Shown one piece after another: positions 47,848 to 57,300 of a DNA stretch of 64,000 nt; position 1 is the first letter of the stretch; every line of letters starts with the position of its first letter. Position numbers and translations under genes: made by a program. The notes beneath the pieces were generated by a model. It was not told where the DNA came from, did no database searches, and saw only the letters and a list, made by a program, of their open reading frames with translations. Source of the stretch: Salinicola acroporae (GTDB lineage Bacteria; Pseudomonadota; Gammaproteobacteria; Pseudomonadales; Halomonadaceae); contig NZ_PZJW01000006.1 of assembly GCF_003206615.1 (NCBI RefSeq), forward strand, positions 186,001-250,000. The letters run 5' to 3'.

Positions 47848-48007
47848 CCTGTGTTGCCCGACCGGTATCCGACGAGAGGCGCATTGTGGCCGTCGGCGAT
47901 GCCGACCAGAATGAATTCGAAACCCTCGGCGCTATCCGGCATCCGTCCGGTGTCGCCATGTACCGGATCCTTCGTGCATCGGCATCCGTCATGAAGCGAG
48001 GTTCGCC

Positions 48008-49216
48008 ATGCCGCTCACCACGCCGCACCAGATCGAACAGCACATCGCCCGGACCATGGCGTTCTATCACCCGCGCTGCATCGACCCCCAGGCGGGTTTC
48101 TACCACTATCTCACCGACGACGGGCATCGCTACAACCGCCATCATCGACATCTCGTCTCCAGCGCCGGCTACGTGATCATCTACGCCCGCTCCGCGATGC
48201 ACACCGGCGCCCCCGAAGCCCTAAAATGGGCACGCCACGGCTTGAAGTTCATCGAGGAGAAACACTACCAGACCCGTACCCAGGGGTTCGCCTGGACGCT
48301 GGACCATGGCAAGGCGGAAGACGCCAACCATCACTGCTACGGGCTGGCTTGGGTCATGCTGGCCTATGCGACGGCGCTGAAGGCCGGGGTTGCCGAGGCG
48401 CGAATCGGGCTCGATCGGGTCCGTGCCTTGATGGACCGACGGTTCCTGGAGTCCCATTCGCAGCTCTACGCCGCCGAAGCGGACGCGAACTGGCACCTGA
48501 CCGGCTATCGTGGCCAGAGCGTCAACCAGCGGAGCTGCGAAGCGCTGATCGCGGCGTTCGATGCCAGCGGCGAGAATGCCTTTCTCGACCGTGCGCTGGG
48601 TATCGCCCGGACGCTATGGCATCGGCTCGCCCCCATGGGCGATGGCTGGCTGTGGGAGAACTACGACCGCGACTGGCATATCGATTTCGATTATCACCGC
48701 GACCGTCCCGATGACCAGTTCCGACCCTGGGGGTTCCAGATCGGTCATCAGACCGGGTGGGTCAGGTTGCTGCTGCGGCTCCATCACCATCGTCCGGTTG
48801 AGGCCTGGCTGCTCCCGACGGCGCGCCGGCTGTTCATCGAGGCAGTGGAAAAGGGGTGGGACGACAAGTATGGCGGCTTGATCGGCGGGGTGGATTTCAA
48901 CCGCCTGCCCCTCAATCGGGACAAGATCTACTGGGTTCAGGCCGAGAGCCTGGCGGCCGCCGCGATGCTCGGCGATCTGACCGGGGAGGCGCGCTACTGG
49001 CGCTGGTACGACAAGATCGCCAACTACTGCTGGCAGCACATGATCGATCACGAGCACGGCGGCTGGTATCGCATCCTGACCCCGGACAACCGACGCTATT
49101 CGCGGGAGAAAAGCCCGGCGCCCAAGACCGACTGCCACAATCTTTCCGCCTGCTACGACATCCTGCCGATCATGCGGCGCCAGCACGGCGAGCGCGGAGT
49201 GACGGCATCGCTATGA
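48008..49216 (+). CDS. AGE-family sugar isomerase/epimerase (mannose-isomerase-like)
   Basis: This 402-residue protein of the N-acylglucosamine 2-epimerase superfamily is an (alpha/alpha)6 barrel. Its relatives interconvert mannose and fructose (mannose isomerase, YihS) or epimerise cellobiose and GlcNAc. Supporting stretches are CIDPQAGFYHYLTDDG, NRHHRHLVSSAGYVIIYA, AYATALKAGVAEAR, WDDKYGGLIGGVDF and IYWVQAESLAAAAML, with several His residues lining the usual active site (RHHRH, HHCYG, HQTGW). It is divergent from gntR and convergent with sulP: the two stop codons abut (TAG of SulP and TGA of this gene share six bases). The exact sugar is unknown. Confidence 0.85.
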   Translation: MPLTTPHQIEQHIARTMAFYHPRCIDPQAGFYHYLTDDGHRYNRHHRHLVSSAGYVIIYARSAMHTGAPEALKWARHGLKFIEEKHYQTRTQGFAWTLDHGKAEDANHHCYGLAWVMLAYATALKAGVAEARIGLDRVRALMDRRFLESHSQLYAAEADANWHLTGYRGQSVNQRSCEALIAAFDASGENAFLDRALGIARTLWHRLAPMGDGWLWENYDRDWHIDFDYHRDRPDDQFRPWGFQIGHQTGWVRLLLRLHHHRPVEAWLLPTARRLFIEAVEKGWDDKYGGLIGGVDFNRLPLNRDKIYWVQAESLAAAAMLGDLTGEARYWRWYDKIANYCWQHMIDHEHGGWYRILTPDNRRYSREKSPAPKTDCHNLSACYDILPIMRRQHGERGVTASL

Positions 49217-51085
49217 CTTCCCGCCTGTTGACGGCGTTTCGGCCGGATCCGGATCGGGTTCTTCGGCAGGGTCGTCGCTCGCTGCCTCTTTTGCCGCCAG
49301 CAGCGCCGCACGTTCGTCGTCGAGGCGATGACGGATATCGGTCCAGGCCGCGAAGGTGCTGAGATAGGCCTCGCCGGTCAAGTGATCGAGGAAGTCGCTG
49401 TTGCCGAGCATGTCCATCACTGGCCCTTTTACCTCGGCCAGGTGCAGGGTGACCTGCGAATCCTTCAGGCGGGCGTTAATCGCCTCCAGGCTCTCCAGGG
49501 CCGAGGCGTCGATCAGGTTGACCGCGGAGCAGATCAGCACCAGGTGTCGCATGTTCTCACGGTCGGCGAGCAGCCCGTAGACGGTATCCTCCAGATAGCG
49601 CGCATTGGCGAAATAGAGGCTCTCGTCCACCCGCAGCAGGGCGATCTCGTCATCGACTTCCGCTTCATGACGCCGGATGTTGCGAAAGTGCTCGGTGCCC
49701 GGAAGGCGCCCGACTTCCGCGGTATGGGGACGGCTGGTGCGGTAGAGGTAGAGCGCCAGCGAGACGCCCACGCCGGCCATCACACCGGCCTCCACCCCTT
49801 CGACGAAGGTCAGCACGATGGTGATCAGCATCGCGGCGAAATCGCTTCGGGAGTAGTGCCAGGTTCGCTTGAGGCCGGGAAGGTCGACCAGCGTCATCGC
49901 CGAGACGATGATGCTGGCGGCCAGTGTGGCGATCGGCAGGTAGGCGATCAGCGACGTCAGGAACAGGATCACCAGGCCGACGCCCAGTGCGGCGAATGCC
50001 CCGGCAGCCGGGGTGCGGGCGCCGGCGTCGAAATTGATCACCGTGCGTGACAGGCTGCCGGTCACCGGCATGCCGGAAGTAAAGGCCGCCGCCAGGTTGG
50101 CGGTGCCGAGGCCGACCAGCTCCTGATCCGGGGAGATGCGCTCACGTCGCCGTGCGGCCAGCATCTGTGCCAGCGACACCGACTCGATGAACCCGACCAC
50201 GCTGATCAGGAACGCCGGCAGCAGCAGGTCGCGCAGCAGGCCCGGCTCGAACGACGGCAGGCTCAATGGTGGCAGGTGTGCGGGGATGTCGCCGACCACG
50301 TTGACACCATGAGTGGGGAGCTGTAACGCCCATGAGACCAGCGTAGTGATGGCGACGGCCATGACCGGGCCCAGGCGTACGATGAAGGTTGCCTTCCCGG
50401 CGCTCAGCCCCATCTTCTGCAGCACCGGCCCGGCTCGACGCATCACCAGCAGAAAAGCCAGTGCCGACGCGCCCAGCGCCAGCGTCGGCCAGTGGAGGCT
50501 GCCGAGATGGCTCAGCAGATGGCCGATCTGGTCGATCAGCGTGAATCCCGAGCCGCCGATACCGATCAGGCTGGCGAACTGGCTGGCGGCGATCAGCACG
50601 CCAGAAGCGGTCAGCAGCCCGGAAACCACCGGATGACTGAGGAAATTGGCGAAGAACCCCAGCCGCAGCAGGCCCATGACGGCCAGAATCAGGCCCGAGA
50701 GCATGGCAAGCGTCATTGCAGCCTGGCTGTAGGCCGGGGTGCCACTGACGAACAGGGGCGAGAGGGCGGCGGCGGTCATCAGCGAGACGATCGCCATCGG
50801 GCCCACTGCCAGCGTGCGGCTGGTGCCGAAGATCGAATAGAGAATCAGCGGCAGCATGCTGGCATAGAGCCCGGTGATCGCCGGCAGCCCGGCGAGGATG
50901 GCGTAGGCCAGGGCCTGGGGGATCACCATCAGGGTGACGATGATGGACGCTACCAGGTCCTCGCTGAACAGGTGACGGTTGTAGTAGGGCGCCCAACTAA
51001 TGATCGGGAAATAGCGTGCCAGACGGGCACGGAAGTGGATCTGTTCTCGCGTATCGGTTCCCGTCAATCGGCGCCAAAGGCTCAT
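49211..51085 (-). CDS. SulP-family anion transporter with STAS domain
   Basis: SulP proteins move sulfate, bicarbonate or dicarboxylates across the inner membrane. The 624-residue protein has the signature YFPIISWAPYYNRHLFSEDLVASIIVTLMVIPQALAYAILAGLPAITGLYAS in its first helices, 12-14 membrane segments to about residue 450, and a C-terminal STAS domain with VLICSAVNLIDASALESLEAI. After the STAS domain the protein is acidic and ends in a PxxDP-rich tail. There is no carbonic anhydrase nearby, so the substrate is open. Confidence 0.93.
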   Translation of the reverse strand: MSLWRRLTGTDTREQIHFRARLARYFPIISWAPYYNRHLFSEDLVASIIVTLMVIPQALAYAILAGLPAITGLYASMLPLILYSIFGTSRTLAVGPMAIVSLMTAAALSPLFVSGTPAYSQAAMTLAMLSGLILAVMGLLRLGFFANFLSHPVVSGLLTASGVLIAASQFASLIGIGGSGFTLIDQIGHLLSHLGSLHWPTLALGASALAFLLVMRRAGPVLQKMGLSAGKATFIVRLGPVMAVAITTLVSWALQLPTHGVNVVGDIPAHLPPLSLPSFEPGLLRDLLLPAFLISVVGFIESVSLAQMLAARRRERISPDQELVGLGTANLAAAFTSGMPVTGSLSRTVINFDAGARTPAAGAFAALGVGLVILFLTSLIAYLPIATLAASIIVSAMTLVDLPGLKRTWHYSRSDFAAMLITIVLTFVEGVEAGVMAGVGVSLALYLYRTSRPHTAEVGRLPGTEHFRNIRRHEAEVDDEIALLRVDESLYFANARYLEDTVYGLLADRENMRHLVLICSAVNLIDASALESLEAINARLKDSQVTLHLAEVKGPVMDMLGNSDFLDHLTGEAYLSTFAAWTDIRHRLDDERAALLAAKEAASDDPAEEPDPDPAETPSTGGKS

Positions 51086-51245
51086 CGTCTCGTCAGGCTC
51101 CCGGTAATAAGCTTATCGTCAAAAAGGATAATCAGGGCGGTAAATGGTGCGCGCACTCCGGATCGTGTGCAAGCCGACGAGCGTTCCGACGTATCCCCGC
51201 GTGCGACGATGGGGCACGCGTGATGGCCTGGCTGTCGGTGTGCCT

Positions 51246-52160
51246 TCAGGCGTTCGGCGCCGGCATCTCCCGCGCCAGGAAATCCAGCGCTGCGGACTCG
51301 GCGCTGCCGCGAAACAGGAAGGTCGTGATGTGGCCGCGGCCATTCATCCAGAGCAGTTCCACGTGGTTGCCCTTCGCTTCCAACGCCTGCATGAAGGTTT
51401 CGGCCTGCTCGGGGGGCACGAGATCGTCCCAGCTGCCGTGAAACAGAAAGAAGGGCGGCGAATCGGGGTGAACGTGGAAGACCGGCGAGGCCTCGGCATA
51501 GGCCGTCGGACGCTCCGCCTCGGTCCCGTCCATCAACTGGATCAGCAGGCGACCGCTGTCCCAAAGCCGCAGGTCTGCCGGCGTGCCGCCGGAAACGACC
51601 GCCGCGAAGCCGGTGTCGCTTCCGCCGTAGGGGGCGTCCAGGCTGCTGCTCGTGCCAGCCACCAGCGCCAGCAGGCTGACGAGATGGGCCCCGGAGGAGT
51701 AGCCGAGACCGGCGATGCGCTGCGAATCGATACGCCATTCGCCGGCGTGGTCATCGATCCAGTGGCGGGCGACCTGCAGATCGTTCAATTGGGCCGGGAA
51801 ACGATACTCCGGCGCGAAACGATAGCTTACGTTGACCACCACATAACCCCGACGCACGAACCGCTTGGCGATCGGGGTCATGTCATCCCGCGAACGGCCT
51901 TCCCAGCCGCCGCCGTGGACCATCATCACGGCAGGGCGCCGCGCCGCGCCGGCGGTTGCCGGCAGGTAGATATCCGCCTGCAGCGGCTGGGGCCAATCCG
52001 GTGGCGTATAGGTTCGATTCTTGACCACGCGATAATCGAGGTCGCGGGGCTGTTGCTGTGCCGGGGGAAGATCGCTCTCGGGGGCGTTGACGTAGGTGGT
52101 GCAGCCGGCAAAGAGAGCGCAGGAGAGGACCGCCGGCAGCCAGTGCCCCAGCGGTTTCAT
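51246..52160 (-). CDS. Alpha/beta-hydrolase lipoprotein (HSL-like esterase)
   Basis: This probable carboxylesterase is anchored in a membrane by a lipid. The start at 52160 (304 residues) gives MKPLGHWLPAVLSCALFAGC, a signal peptide with lipobox LFAGC. The oxyanion-hole motif HGGGWEG lies near residue 82 and the nucleophile elbow GYSSGAH further on. The acid and His lie in the C-terminal part (GSWDDLVPPEQAETFMQALE with a His in GRGHITTFL), completing a catalytic triad of the BD-FAE/hormone-sensitive-lipase type. An alternative start lies 15 bases upstream. The substrate is not predictable. Confidence 0.85.
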   Translation of the reverse strand: MKPLGHWLPAVLSCALFAGCTTYVNAPESDLPPAQQQPRDLDYRVVKNRTYTPPDWPQPLQADIYLPATAGAARRPAVMMVHGGGWEGRSRDDMTPIAKRFVRRGYVVVNVSYRFAPEYRFPAQLNDLQVARHWIDDHAGEWRIDSQRIAGLGYSSGAHLVSLLALVAGTSSSLDAPYGGSDTGFAAVVSGGTPADLRLWDSGRLLIQLMDGTEAERPTAYAEASPVFHVHPDSPPFFLFHGSWDDLVPPEQAETFMQALEAKGNHVELLWMNGRGHITTFLFRGSAESAALDFLAREMPAPNA

Positions 52161-52267
52161 GACTCGGATTGGCATTCACGCGCATCCCTGATTCGTGTCT
52201 GGTGAGTTCAGCGTACGAGGTCACTGCCCATTGCGCGAATCGTGGCTGAAGGAGGCGCGATGGTGAA

Positions 52268-52642
52268 TCAGACGGAAGCGTCGACCAGCCGCCCCTGATT
52301 TTCCGCGAACGCCTCGGCGATTCTTACCATCTCTTCGGCGGGAATCTGGCGGATAACTTCTCCCGTCGTCCGATCGACGACTTGCGTAATGACTCGACTA
52401 TCGAATTCGCTCAACTCGAAACGCAGTCCGTACTGGGACATGACGCCGTTGAGCGAGTGAAGCCGATCGCTCAGATAACCGACTCCCGGGGTCGAATCGT
52501 CTGCTGTCGGTGAGGGAGGCGCCACGATGGGGGGCGGCGGAACCAACCCCGCCTGGCTCAGCAACATTTCCAGTCTTTGACGGGGGGAGCCGTCGGCGCT
52601 TGAGCTGAGAGAGAGCGAAGCCAGATCGATGGGGGTAGGCAT
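52268..52642 (-). CDS. flaG: FlaG-family flagellar protein
   Basis: FlaG proteins influence filament length in several polarly flagellated bacteria. The start chosen is the ATG at 52642 (124 residues), eight bases after GAGGA; an ATG two codons upstream leaves almost no room for that site. The first half has low complexity (Ser, Pro). The second half is the FlaG domain: GLRFELSEFDSRVITQVVDRTTGEVIRQIPAEEMVRIAEAF. A bactofilin-type gene lies upstream on the same strand, and the main flagellin lies about 6 kb to the right. In many genomes flaG sits between fliC and fliD; here it is separate. Confidence 0.85.
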   Translation of the reverse strand: MPTPIDLASLSLSSSADGSPRQRLEMLLSQAGLVPPPPIVAPPSPTADDSTPGVGYLSDRLHSLNGVMSQYGLRFELSEFDSRVITQVVDRTTGEVIRQIPAEEMVRIAEAFAENQGRLVDASV

Positions 52643-52697
52643 GACCATCTTCCTCGAACAGTCAACACGGAGAGTAAACGTCCAGGTTTCGTCATCG

Positions 52698-53300
52698 CTA
52701 TCTGGACTCGGAGTCAATACAGGGTGAAGCAAGGCAGGGAGAGGTGGGATGAGAAGGGACAGTTCGTCTGCCGCCGATATCGAAATTTCCCTGGAGCCAT
52801 GCACCCTCGTGGCAGTGCAGGCTCGCCGTGGAGAGCTGACCTTCCAGCCGCGCCCCCATCTCGACGACGACATGCTCCGATACTTCCTGCCGGCCCAGAG
52901 AGGTTCCCGCCAGACGGAGTTCGCGAGCCGCGAGCCACGGCGCTACCCAGGCACCCGTGCCGACCATGACCCGTTGACCATAGGCCGCGACGTCTCCCTC
53001 TACCTTCCCTTCGATCCAAAGCGTCTCGCGCGCCTCGAGACGACCCCGCACGTTGACCGTTCGGCCGATCAGGCTGCCTTCAGTGAAAGTGGGCGTCTGC
53101 CCTGGTCGTGACTCACATGCGCATGGGGTGGGAGTCGCATGACCGAGCAATGACCCGTTATCTGGAAGGGCGGCGTCAACCGGCGTTCCTGCGGGCAGGC
53201 GTTGCCGCCTTGTTACCCGGCGATACCCATCCAGCAGCAGCAGGGCGCAGCAGATGAGTCCGCCGAGCAGAAGCCATTCTGCCGAGTCCATAGATTTCAT
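52698..53300 (-). CDS. Membrane-anchored bactofilin-family protein
   Basis: Bactofilins are beta-helical proteins that polymerise without nucleotide and act as scaffolds for shape, stalks or motility. This 200-residue form has an N-terminal membrane helix (WLLLGGLICCALLLLDGYRR). A linker leads to a bactofilin core at about residues 75-175: SLIGRTVNVRGRLEARETLWIEGKVEGDVAA, then a repeat with VVVEMGARLEGQLSTASLHCHEGAWLQGNFDIGG. Each turn shows the alternating hydrophobic/Gly pattern of a right-handed beta-helix. The start is uncertain: ATG codons at 53300 and 53291 both lack a strong ribosome-binding site. It is followed by flaG and diverges from a second bactofilin gene. The C-terminal 30 residues are unlike the core. 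Confidence 0.78.
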   Translation of the reverse strand: MKSMDSAEWLLLGGLICCALLLLDGYRRVTRRQRLPAGTPVDAALPDNGSLLGHATPTPCACESRPGQTPTFTEGSLIGRTVNVRGRLEARETLWIEGKVEGDVAAYGQRVMVGTGAWVAPWLAARELRLAGTSLGRQEVSEHVVVEMGARLEGQLSTASLHCHEGAWLQGNFDIGGRRTVPSHPTSPCLASPCIDSESR

Positions 53301-53369
53301 TCCCAAAGCGGCTCCAACCCCCATGCCGAATAGATCGTTCGGCGATGGTTGGGCGATACATATCGATAG

Positions 53370-53395
53370 CTATCGGCGCTGCGGAAAATATCTGA
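53370..53395 (-). promoter_or_regulatory. Possible sigma-28-like promoter for the bactofilin/flaG unit
   Basis: On the minus strand TCAGATAT, 10 bases, GCCGATAG. The -10 matches seven of eight bases; the -35 is poor. The spacing is the same as at the MCP promoter at 11612. It would fit flaG as a late flagellar gene, but the match is weak. Confidence 0.35.
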
Positions 53396-53524
53396 AGGTG
53401 AGAATTGCCGGCGGTTATCGAGGGGAGATAAAGATGCCTCGTTCCTTGCCGATCTATCATCACACAGGGTGACCCAGCTTCAGGCTGAACCCGCCATCTT
53501 CCGACAGCGACAGAGAACTGCGAT

Positions 53525-54091
53525 ATGTTTCAAAAATCCAACCACAATAATCGGCAGCCGGTGGCTCCATCCCGTGACAGCGACAGCCCGGCGTCATCTG
53601 GCGGCAACCCCGTTCCCACTCACGGCCTCTCTCGAATCGGGGGCAAGACGACCCTACAAGGCGATATCAGTGGCGAAGAGGACCTCCTTATCGAGGGTCG
53701 GATCCTGGGCGACGTCCTGTTTCGGAAGCACGCCGTCACCGTCGGCGCCGAGGGCGTGGTGGAAGGCCGGATGGTAGCCAGGGAGCTTACGGTGAAAGGA
53801 CGAGTGGATGGCACCCTGATCGCCGCCGAGAAGATCACGCTGAAAGCAGGGGCCGTCGTCAATGGCCAACTTCACTCTCCCGGCCTGGTACTGGAAGATG
53901 GCGCGGCATTTCACGGCAACATCGACATGGAGCCGGAACAGAATGAGCTCAGGGATGCCTTCGAGACCGGGACGGCACGCGCCGAATCAACGGCCCCGGA
54001 GTCGGCTCGCCTCGGCGCGGAGCCGTCTCCGGTTGCAGAAGCCGGTACCTCCCCGGCGGATGACCGGAGCGCGCCAGCCTCAGGGGCCTGA
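53525..54091 (+). CDS. Cytoplasmic bactofilin
   Basis: A 188-residue bactofilin without a membrane helix. The core, about residues 35-135, shows regular beta-helix rungs: GKTTLQGDISGEEDLLIEGRILGDVL, VTVGAEGVVEGRMVARELTVKGRVDGTLIAAEKITLKAGAVVNGQL. It is flanked by disordered Ser/Pro/Ala-rich tails, as in polymerising bactofilins. It is divergent from the membrane-bound paralogue, suggesting a two-part scaffold. Proximity to flaG, flagellin and surface-sugar genes hints at a role at the cell pole or flagellar site; this is inference. Confidence 0.88.
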   Translation: MFQKSNHNNRQPVAPSRDSDSPASSGGNPVPTHGLSRIGGKTTLQGDISGEEDLLIEGRILGDVLFRKHAVTVGAEGVVEGRMVARELTVKGRVDGTLIAAEKITLKAGAVVNGQLHSPGLVLEDGAAFHGNIDMEPEQNELRDAFETGTARAESTAPESARLGAEPSPVAEAGTSPADDRSAPASGA

Positions 54092-54222
54092 AGTGAAAAA
54101 TAGTGGATGCGCCAAATATAAGCGAGCGGTATGAATCGTCATTCTTTGATATTTAGCTATAGCCTGAGATTTATTAAATTTAGCGGTTTATGAATAATAA
54201 TGGACGCCGTTTTTATAAATAG

Positions 54223-54256
54223 AACCCGGCCGGCTGCACGGAGCCGGCTTTGGGTT
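54223..54256. terminator. Hairpin between convergent bactofilin and glycosyltransferase genes
   Basis: AACCC and GGGTT enclose GCCGGCT/AGCCGGC with a 6-base loop; the TTT bulge sits in the 3' arm. The structure lies in the AT-rich 210 bases between the two convergent stops and could serve both. Confidence 0.6.
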
Positions 54257-54302
54257 ATTGAACTGACATCAAATCAGCATGCTAGAAACGTCTTTATCGT
54301 TA

Positions 54303-57300
54303 CTATGATCTTTCATGCGCAACTTTGTTGTAATTTTCCAATATCCATGCCAAATGTTTTCTCGGTAGCGAGTTAGGCTCCAGATCAAAGCGTGCCATTC
54401 TACCCACGGTCTCGGTTGGCTCTGCCAATCTTTCTATCTCATGGTAGTAGTGCCGATCTGTATAATCATCGAAAAGCACGATGGTGGGCTTCTCGATCAT
54501 CAAGAAGGTCGTTATAAAGCACGCTCGCCGAAATCTACCATCTATCAGAACCACATCTGGGTGCACGAAGTCATCGCGATGCCATGCTTGAGTCGGATAT
54601 CGATGGAAATTGCGCCACTTTGCGTCATTCTTGAGTTTTGCCCAAAGACCAGTCTCGCCGACATCGACATGCATAATTTTTGGGCGCGACAAGAGATCGG
54701 TGGATTCGATATAGCGGTCCATGTTACGGGCCCAAGCAGCATCATTTTCCACTGAAGTAATGTGCTTGTTGGACATTTTAGCAGCGATGATCGTAGAGCC
54801 CCCACTCCCGTATTCGAGAATGACAGAGCTTTTCTGATATAGGTCGGTAATGTAACTTTCTACCTCTGGAGGTAAGGTGACCTTAGGTTCTACCAGTGCA
54901 TTCCGGCTGTCATTTTGCTGTTCTGGAATCTTTCTATCGATTTTCGGAGAAAAGCGACTATCTTCTCCGTATGATTCACGGGCAGCAGGGTCCCGACTGA
55001 TGAGTCCCTGGTTCTTGGCCTCCTGGAGAAGAGAAAAATGCCTTGATATTTGGGAGTGAAAAGCGTTCAGCAACACCAATGAGTCGGCCTGCTTGCGAAA
55101 CTTTTCTCTGGCGTGATCCTGGCCACGAATATATTCGTGGATCAACACCGGGCCAGGGTCGTAAGCCTGTTTGCGGGCAGAATATCCCGCTTGAATTAGT
55201 CTATGCGAGATATCCACACCGCCATGGCCGAACAGTATGTAGTCTCCCCATCCTCCTATTTCGAAGAATGGCTTTGCTGCAAATGAGGCATTACCCTCCA
55301 GCTCCGGAGGAGCCGGGAACGGCTTGTCGGAGGGATAATAGTGGCTGGGTCCAGTCGACCCTGACGGCTGACGATAAACGCCCCGCAGTGAAATAATATC
55401 CCATTTTTTATGGGCCACAATGTGGCTGCTAATGAAACCCGGTTCAGGAATACCATCATCATCTACGAATAAAAGGAGAGGAGCGTCGCTGTATAGCGCG
55501 CCAATATTGCGTGCCAGATATGCACCCGCGTTTCCAGAAGTTTTTAGCCAAGTGTCTACCCAAGGCTCTATGGCTTTGAATTCCTCGTTTGGGCAACCGT
55601 TGTTGACAAAAACGATCTGTAAGCTTTTTCCGCCCTCCTCGCGAAGTTTTGAGAGGTTTTTCACGATTTCTGGTTTGAATCGATTTGCTATAACAATAGC
55701 CGATATATCGAAATCATCCCGATGGTTTTTCACGATTTCTTGAGATAGCCAGTAATCGTAGAGCGGCCTTTTGTGCTCCCAGTTTACCCTTGCTAACCGA
55801 CTTTTTAGATGTTCTGTTTTTTCACTGGTCGCTAAGCTCTCTTTTTGTTCTAGTAGCGCATGAGTGAGAATGAAAAATGCGGCGTTATTGCTCTGTTGCC
55901 ACTCGAGTAGGTCTTTGCAGCTTTCAACCAAACCATCGATTGCGCTTTTATCGAATCGATTCAGGTTGTCTGTCAGGCCGACTATGACAGCACCATTTTC
56001 TTGATCCAGGGGGCTTTCTTTACTTATCAACGAAATAATATCGTTGTAAGTGAGAAGATCTCCTTTACTGTCCTTCAGCGCATCGAGGCTGGAGTTCTCA
56101 TTGCTTTCTTCGTTAAGTGAAGCTGATAGCGCCTTGAAATCTTCAATGCCGTAAAGGCTGTATGCAAGAAACGCCAGCTTCTTTTTCTGAGTCTCGCTTA
56201 AGGTAGATAGGCGGGCGTCATTTGGTATTAATAGTGCGTCGGCACTGATCAGTTGAGACGCTCGAAAGTCGGCTTTCGAGGCTGTGTCCTGTGCACTGGC
56301 GGCATATGAGGCCGAATGAAAACGATAGAATTGAAATCCGTTTTCATCGGCCCACCGAATCAAATCGCCTAGTTCTGCTTGTTTTTTATAGATTGGGTTG
56401 AATCTTATCTTAATCTGTAGGACAAGCGTATTTGCCAACGCCTGAGAACCATGGTCAAGAATTTTTAGATTGTCGTGCCGGTCATCGAGCGCCAGCAAAT
56501 CGATGCTCTCCAGCCCTTCGATACCGTTCAAGGAAACGCTGGCGATATCGAATGTCTCAAGGTTGATGGCATCAGGTCTTTTCAATGGCTCAAGGGTGAC
56601 AGGTTCTTCTCCCGTATCACTGAGTATCACGGGGGTCGGACGTCCATCTCCAAGGGTGACCTGGGGTAGGTGCTGCAGTTCGCCATATTGAGAAAGCTCA
56701 CTCGCATTATCGAGCCCACAGGCGGGATCGAAGACCAGCATTGCCACGTGGCCGGTACCGAGCAGGCTCTTGATGTCGCCACGGTTGACGATATTGCAGC
56801 CATTTTCCAGAATCGTGATTGGGCTCTCCAGACCCCAATCGAACTCCCTTAGAAGCGTCGCGGGTATTTTGACGGGCTTGACTTCATCTTCGAACCAAGC
56901 TTGGCCGCCTTTGTTGAAAGTCAGGGCTGCCGGTGCCTTGTCTTCACAGTGGCGTTGCCAGATAGCTCGTATCGCTTTGTGCAGATTCCGGGCAAAGCGT
57001 GGGGCATCGCAGATGGGTGACTGTTCCAGATAAGTTCGTAGCGCAGCTCGGATCACTGCCAGACTCGGTAGGTCCGAAGCGAGGTCGAGAACACGCTTGC
57101 GGTAGTCGTCCCAGTTATCCGTCACCAATTCCGGCATGCCGGCGTTACACAGGTGGGTCGCGCTATGGCGGCCGGCAAAAGTAGGGCCGGTGTGAGTGAC
57201 AACGGGAACGCCCATTAGCAGGGCTTCACATGTCGTCAGGCCGCCGGAGTACGGCCAGGTATCCAGCGCGATATCGACACGGTTGTAGCTCTCCAGTAGC

